Shown piece by piece: positions 58,920 to 64,000 of a stretch of DNA of 64,000 nt (the stretch's first letter is position 1; each line of letters opens with the position of its first letter). A program made the position numbers and the translations under genes. The notes beneath the pieces are model-generated. The model made no database searches, was not told the origin of the DNA, and worked only from the letters and a program-made list of their open reading frames with translations. Source of the DNA: Schistosoma mansoni (taxonomy: Eukaryota > Platyhelminthes > Trematoda > Strigeidida > Schistosomatidae); assembly GCF_000237925.1 (NCBI RefSeq), contig NC_031496.1, positions 19,087,154 through 19,151,153 of the forward strand. The letters are read 5' to 3'.

Positions 58920-61542
58920 AGAGCCTTTGTTTGTCTGAACAGATAATCCCACGCTCCACTGTGACTGCGCGAAGATCGAAATAAAGACCTATTCACTACT
59001 TCTCTGGTTTCTTCTATCAATAGCACGAGGGTTACCTATAGGCATGAAAACCCCCAGTCTGACTGACACCATTATAAGTGAGTCATTCGCTAAGGCTGCC
59101 TCGCTTGACTTCGCCTGCAAAATTGTCTGTGGTGATTTCAACCTTCCAACCATCAACTGGAAGACACATTCTGGCCCACCGTGCTACGAAGGAATACTAA
59201 GGTCCTTAGACATACACGGTTGGCAGCAACATGTTAACCTGCCTACCCGAAATCACAACATTCTTGACCTAATATTCTGTCACAATGTCACACCAGCATC
59301 AATGGTGGTTGGCGAGAAGTTCCATAATAGCGATCATAAAATAGTCTTCTGCACCCTTCCGATTCTTGCCAAGCGCAAAAAATTAAAGACATTAAATACG
59401 TGTTTCCAATATAGAGACTATGCAAACGCCGACTGGAGTAACTTTCGGTTTCTTATGAAGCATTCTGACTGGAACACTTTCTTCACCAGTGATAACCTTT
59501 TAGAAACACTGGAAATATTCAATACTACCACCAAATCTGCACTAGACACTACCATCCCTTCTAAAATTGTTTTCAAAACAATTGCTCCCTACATCAACCA
59601 AAAGGCTAAGTCTAAGCTACGAAAACTAAGAAAGACGTACTTTACGTCAAAAGACTTTAGTGCCCTGCACCAGGTATACTCTGTACTTGAAGGAGTGCAA
59701 AGTCATCACAACAAAAACAAACAGACAGAAGAACGTACTGCGCTCACAGCTGCATCTAAAGTCCAAAACTTATGTCGGCTCCTTGCAAAACGGATGAGAA
59801 AGAACGAAAATCACAACATTCACTCTTTACTGCACGATGGCGTGACGTACTATGACCAAACCGTCATATGCGAACTGATAAGTGAATGGTTTTCACAAAA
59901 CGGGAATACATCTAATGCCCCAGATTTTAACATAAAATGCATAAGCAAAAGCCATATTAGCACCATAAACTTTGACATTAGGAGTATACATACCGCCATC
60001 AAAACCCTTAAGCCGAATGCGAGCTCTGGTGTCGATGATATACCATCAATTCTCTATAAAATGTCGGGGCCGGATATACATACGTTATTGCTCAAAATAT
60101 ACACATTATCATTAGAGGCGGGTACATATCCTGAAGCCTGGAAGGTAACGTATGTTCTTCCCAAACACAAATCAGGACCGAGAAACCTGGTCGGAAACTA
60201 CAGACCTATAAATATCACTCCAGTTATTTCGCGCATAATGGAAAAAGTGATACAAAGTCAACTATCAGATCACCTACTTAAGGAAGAACTAATAGACCCA
60301 ACACAACATGGTTTCATTAGAACAAGATCATGTAGTACATGTCTGATAGACTTCTTTAACGAGGTTACTCGCATACGTGACCAGAAAAAGCTAGTGATTA
60401 TACTTTATTTCGATATAAAGAAAGCCTTTGACAAAGTACCCCATAATCTTCTAATCAACAGACTCCAGTCAGTTGGAATTATAAACCCCCTATTGCAATG
60501 GATTAAGTCTTTCCTCACAAACAGATACCAAATAACCAAGCTTAACTCTACAACATCCACACCTCGACCAATAACCAGTGGTGTTGTGCAGGGTAGTGTC
60601 TTGGGTCCATTGCTCTTTATAATTTATATCAACAATATATGCAAGTGCTTTACCACAGGTAAGACCTACCTTTACGCTGATGACTTAAAAGTCATCTATA
60701 AAACTGACATTGGTGATGTACGAAGTACTATGCAAACGATCCAACATGAACTCAACAAAGTAGACGACTGGTGCAAACGCTGGGGGCTAGAGCTCAACAC
60801 AGAGAAATGCGGTTGGCTATGCATTGGTAACACGTCACTTAAACTAAAACTAACACTTAACAAAAACCCACTGCTCAGACTGACATCAGTAACTGACCTT
60901 GGGGTACATTACTCCGACAGCCTTAACTTCTCTGAACATATTTCAACTAAAGCATCTCAAATGCGGAGATTGCTCGGCTTCATCCTTCGTAATTTCTTTC
61001 AAAAGGAAACGAAAATCATCCTGTATAAAACCTGCGTAAGACCCATCGTCGAATACTGCTCGTTCTTATTTTCCAACCTACGCCTATCTGATATACTTAA
61101 GGTGGAAGGAATACAGAGAGACTTCACCCGCAAAATACTTAAGAATGACCAACTCACTGACTACAAATCCAGATGCCACATCTTAGGACTAGAACCCCTC
61201 TGGAAAAAAAGGCTTAGGTCTAACTTAATTCTTTATTTCAAACTCCTTAAAAACCTTACTTATTCCACATGTAATATAGCTCTCTACCAAGACTCACATG
61301 GATACAACCTTCGAGACAAAGTATCCACTGTCAAAATTGAAAAACACAGATCAAAAACACGTGAAAACTTCTTCCTTATCAAGTACGCATTGATATGGAA
61401 CAGTCTGCCTTCTGAAGTACGCATGGCAGACAAATTACATACGTTTACAAGACTCATTAATCAACCCCTCACCTGCATAGATCTGGTGCAAACGAACACA
61501 TCCACGTCCCACACAGACATCATAGGCTCTCTACATATATAG
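58920..61542 (+). mobile_element. CR1/Jockey-type LINE, ORF2 region and 3' end
   Basis: A long, intact frame (59044-61542) is preceded by about 120 bases of decayed endonuclease-like frames. The 3' UTR begins at 61543, and its end could not be fixed. Together with the ORF1-like region at 55962-57430 it probably forms one element of about 6 kb interrupted by other sequence and the gap. Confidence 0.7.
59044..61542 (+). CDS. LINE ORF2, endonuclease (C-terminal half) and reverse transcriptase
   Basis: 832 codons without a stop. The endonuclease keeps CGDFNLPTINWK (near residue 35), HNILDLIFCHN and NSDHKIVFC, but its first strands and the catalytic Glu region are not in this frame, so the N-terminus is missing or displaced. 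RT blocks are NASSGVDDIPSILYK, VLPKHKSGPRNLVGNYRPIN, TQHGFIRTRSCSTCLIDF, ILYFDIKKAFDKVPHNLL, SGVVQGSVLGPLLFIIYINN and the intact catalytic YADDLKVIY. The thumb has RWGLELNTEKCGW and SVTDLGVHYSDSLNFSEHIS. The C-terminus has ENFFLIKYALIWNSLPSEVR, typical of CR1/Jockey proteins. The RT could be functional; the whole protein as seen starts too late. A relatively young copy compared with its neighbours. Confidence 0.85.
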   Translation: MKTPSLTDTIISESFAKAASLDFACKIVCGDFNLPTINWKTHSGPPCYEGILRSLDIHGWQQHVNLPTRNHNILDLIFCHNVTPASMVVGEKFHNSDHKIVFCTLPILAKRKKLKTLNTCFQYRDYANADWSNFRFLMKHSDWNTFFTSDNLLETLEIFNTTTKSALDTTIPSKIVFKTIAPYINQKAKSKLRKLRKTYFTSKDFSALHQVYSVLEGVQSHHNKNKQTEERTALTAASKVQNLCRLLAKRMRKNENHNIHSLLHDGVTYYDQTVICELISEWFSQNGNTSNAPDFNIKCISKSHISTINFDIRSIHTAIKTLKPNASSGVDDIPSILYKMSGPDIHTLLLKIYTLSLEAGTYPEAWKVTYVLPKHKSGPRNLVGNYRPINITPVISRIMEKVIQSQLSDHLLKEELIDPTQHGFIRTRSCSTCLIDFFNEVTRIRDQKKLVIILYFDIKKAFDKVPHNLLINRLQSVGIINPLLQWIKSFLTNRYQITKLNSTTSTPRPITSGVVQGSVLGPLLFIIYINNICKCFTTGKTYLYADDLKVIYKTDIGDVRSTMQTIQHELNKVDDWCKRWGLELNTEKCGWLCIGNTSLKLKLTLNKNPLLRLTSVTDLGVHYSDSLNFSEHISTKASQMRRLLGFILRNFFQKETKIILYKTCVRPIVEYCSFLFSNLRLSDILKVEGIQRDFTRKILKNDQLTDYKSRCHILGLEPLWKKRLRSNLILYFKLLKNLTYSTCNIALYQDSHGYNLRDKVSTVKIEKHRSKTRENFFLIKYALIWNSLPSEVRMADKLHTFTRLINQPLTCIDLVQTNTSTSHTDIIGSLHI

Positions 61543-62700
61543 ACTGAATCGCCTTATTTCCCTACCTTGTAGTTGTATTAGATACTTTCCCCTCACTAAT
61601 TCTTTTCAATTGAAGTAGACAGGCAACTCACTGGATCTATCAATACTCGGTCGCTAAACGACGCTTATAAATACCCTAAAACACCAGAAGAAACGCACAA
61701 TCGACTGACTACTGCCAGTGGTCATACAACCACAGAACCTGTCACCCATCAACCGGTTAGCATAGAACAAAACAACCTCAGCGCGAATTTAGTGTGAGTT
61801 AATTCTTGTCTATTCTTTATCAGTTTTTACTCATCTGTACACTATGTTGCCTTGCCATTAATATTATTTCACCACTCGTTATCTTACCTTATCTGTAACT
61901 AATATAAATCTCCACTTTTCCGCCTACTATGGTAAACAAACATCCTACACTCTACCCTTCCTAATGCCTATACTCTGATTTGTAACCTACACTTCACTAT
62001 ATAGTCAATAAAAACATTGCATCGAAGCCTTACCCACAGTCCATAATTTGTAACTGTCTGATAAGCTTGTAACATGGTACTTATAGAAACAGTGTTTTCC
62101 AACAGGATGTGAAACACAGAGCATTGTGTGAGGTATGATATGTATCCAAAAAATAAGCGTAAATGAGCCTAACATCACAAAAGGAGGGAAGGTGGAGTTA
62201 CTGACCAGCAAGCACTGATGGTGTGGGCGATGATTTCAATCCACCCGTGTTTGTGGGGCAGAACATTTTGTTTGTATCGGGCTCTTTATGGATGAGAACA
62301 AGTCAATAGATCTGTGATATTGAGATTGTTCACCTACACTCACCATTACGACTCATGTTTCTAATTTTTGTGCTGGATTAACTATTCTACTAAGACAACC
62401 TTTAACATGCTAACTCGGACTTTTACATGAACACTGTGTGGCAGGCATCGGATGAGAAAAGAAAAAAAAACTGACTGTAAAGGATATGGTTGCTATTTTA
62501 CTTAACACTACTCTCTCTATGCACTCTCTGTTCTTCCTCATTCCAACCTTGACTTCCCTCCTTCATTCGAACCTACTCCACCTTGATAAATATCACAACT
62601 CATTGTTCTTTATTACTGCCTTCTCTCTTCTGGAGCCCCTAATCACAGTTCACTCTTGCAACATGAGCTAGTATCAATTTAATCTAATAATATATCATAC
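61543..62700. other. LINE 3' UTR, then unassigned sequence
   Basis: 61543 to about 61800 is probably LINE 3' UTR. 62000-62700 shows no clear gene. On the minus strand a 34-codon open stretch near 62200-62300 (HKEPDTNKMFCPTNTGGLKS) followed by GTCAGT could be an exon, but it lacks a convincing acceptor. Confidence 0.35.
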
Positions 62701-62944
62701 CTCCATCTGTTCCACTAATAAATGTTAAGCATTGATTATCGCTCATATCCAAATGCCTTGCTGCTCCTCGGTTTCTCTTTTGTTTTTTCTCTTCAGAATC
62801 TTGCTCTGAGGGTGAAGCTATGTAACTTCGGACATCTGGAACAAGCTCGACGAACGCGCTTTCCCAAAATGGTTCAAATGGTTCAAATGGTTCAAATGGT
62901 TGAGGACGGAATAGAAGAAGCTTTCGCTTAACGGGCTTCCGTGT
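62701..62944 (-). CDS. candidate coding exon, unknown protein
   Basis: On the minus strand an acceptor-like CTGCTATCAG (phase 0) opens an 81-codon stretch starting TRKPVKRKLLLFRPQP, followed by a PFE repeat (PFEPFEPFEPFW from three 9-bp units), WESAFVELVPDVRSYIASPS, the charged EQDSEEKKQKRNRGAARHLD and DNQCLTFISGTDGG. A donor-like GTATGA follows in phase 1. The composition is protein-like and the splice signals fit. I do not recognise the protein. It could instead be the 3' region of the neighbouring LINE. Confidence 0.4.
62868..62898. repeat. 9-bp tandem repeat
   Basis: TTCAAATGG is repeated three times in a row. Read on the minus strand it gives the PFE peptide repeat of the candidate exon. 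Confidence 0.85.
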
Positions 62945-63027
62945 CTGATAGCAGTGGATCACCAATACCTCCAGGCAAGAACCTAGGTATATGAACGATA
63001 ATAGAGGGAAAAAAAGAATTTGGTAAA

Positions 63028-63998
63028 TCATAATAATATGTTATCCTTAGTCCTTAAGAATAAGTCAAGTTTTCTCTTAAAGGACTCCTGGGAGGTCGCT
63101 TGGACTAGCTCAGTCGGCAGCGAATTCCAGCACTTGACAACTCTAACAGAGTAGAAGTTGTGTCTGCAGTCTGTTCTGCTATGTAGGGTCTCCAATTTCT
63201 GGGTGTTACCTCTGAGGTTAGTGTTATGACTAAGCTTAAGAAGTTGTTTAAGGGGATGACCAGAAGTATTAAGGATACTATAAGTCATAAGAAGATCACC
63301 TCTAAGACGCCTATACTCTAACGGGTAAAGGTTAAGTGATTTGAGGCGCTCTTCATAAGGTTTGAATTTGAGACCCCGAACTGATTTCGTGGCTCGACGT
63401 TGTATACGTTCCAGAGTGACCTTATCCTTTTGGAGGGAGGGAGGAAATACTATGTTTCCGTACTCTAAGTGGGGACGAATAAAACTGTTGAAGATTATGT
63501 GGAAGGTTCTACCGTCAAACTGGCCAAAAATGCGCTTCAATGTTACCAGTGCAAGGTTTGCTTGAGAGGCGTTTTTGTCACAGTTCGCATACGATTTCAG
63601 GTCGTAGGGTACCAACACTCCTAAATCTTTTTCAACTTGGGAAACTTCTAGAGGTGAGTTACCTAAGTTATAACTATAGTCTGCAACATGTCTCAGATGG
63701 ACTACCTTGCACTTTGAAGTGTTGAAGGTAAGTCCGTTGTCGTCTGCCCAACTTTGAAGTCGAGTCAGATCCTCCTGCAGAACTAGTATATCATTGTGAG
63801 TACGTATCTCTCTCCAAAGTTTCACATCATCAGCAAAAAGCAATAAATCAGATGAAACTTGTTGAGGAAGATCGTTAATATAAATCAAGAAGAGAAGAGG
63901 TCCTAGTATTGAACCCTGGGGGACCCCACTAGGACATTCCATAGCCTGAGAGAGAGTGAAGTTAACCCTGACCTTAAAATGTCGGTTTTCTAGGTATG
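63028..63998 (-). CDS. CR1-like LINE reverse transcriptase, partial at window edge
   Basis: The minus-strand frame is open from the window edge to a stop at 63028, more than 320 codons. It carries CPSGVPQGSILGPLLFLIYI, the catalytic LLLFADDVKLWRE, DDNGLTFNTSKCKVVHLRH, VEKDLGVLVPYDLKSYANC, IIFNSFIRPHLEYGNIVFPP and the C-terminal VVKCWNSLPTELVQATSQES and FKRKLDLFL. This is the RT palm through the C-terminus of a CR1-type element (SR1/pido-like kin). No damage is visible in this part. The N-terminal endonuclease lies beyond the window. Confidence 0.88.
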   Translation of the reverse strand, partial: YLENRHFKVRVNFTLSQAMECPSGVPQGSILGPLLFLIYINDLPQQVSSDLLLFADDVKLWREIRTHNDILVLQEDLTRLQSWADDNGLTFNTSKCKVVHLRHVADYSYNLGNSPLEVSQVEKDLGVLVPYDLKSYANCDKNASQANLALVTLKRIFGQFDGRTFHIIFNSFIRPHLEYGNIVFPPSLQKDKVTLERIQRRATKSVRGLKFKPYEERLKSLNLYPLEYRRLRGDLLMTYSILNTSGHPLKQLLKLSHNTNLRGNTQKLETLHSRTDCRHNFYSVRVVKCWNSLPTELVQATSQESFKRKLDLFLRTKDNILL

Positions 63999-64000
63999 AA

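Overview
The window looks like nuclear DNA of a blood fluke (Schistosoma or a close relative). The evidence is AT-rich intergenic DNA, schistosome-type SINEs carrying hammerhead ribozyme cores, several LINE families of the RTE and CR1/Jockey kinds, a Penelope-like element, and a host gene whose first two introns are only 37 and 41 bp while its later ones reach kilobases. Species level cannot be settled from the sequence alone. A run of 200 Ns (57432-57631) marks an assembly gap.

Host genes. Two are clear, both on the minus strand. (1) 14331-16238 (open to about 16294) is a fatty-acid amide hydrolase-like amidase-signature protein in one long exon. All three catalytic positions of the Lys-Ser-Ser triad appear replaced, so it looks like a pseudoenzyme. 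(2) 36800-48782 is COPB1, the beta subunit of the COPI vesicle coat. I could rebuild ten exons with consensus splice sites and consistent phase, giving a protein of about 1004 residues. Two further minus-strand exons (35644-35790 and 62701-62944) are candidates without family assignment.

Layout. 0.4-3.65 kb: a nearly complete RTE-type LINE with 13-bp target-site duplications. 3.7-14.3 kb: AT-rich DNA with three SINE copies. 14.3-16.3 kb: the FAAH-like gene. 18.7-19.5 and 24.0-26.4 kb: two Penelope-like copies, the second with inverted terminal repeats. 21.5-22.0 and 27.2-27.7 kb: pairs of oppositely oriented hammerhead SINEs. 28.0-29.0 and 31.5-32.0 kb: two 5'-truncated copies of another LINE. 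36.8-48.8 kb: COPB1, with introns stuffed with copies of a GC-rich dispersed repeat (called R here) and LINE scraps. 50.3-61.6 kb: a nest of three LINEs (minus CR1-like, minus LINE with C-terminal zinc fingers, plus LINE with ORF1 and ORF2) broken by the gap. 63.0-64 kb: a further CR1-like LINE running off the edge.

No bacterial-type operon, CRISPR array or cooperating gene cluster is present. The most notable signals are the amidase pseudoenzyme, the second hammerhead-bearing SINE family with one copy whose catalytic core is intact, and the inverted R copies that sit almost against both splice sites of COPB1 intron 3.
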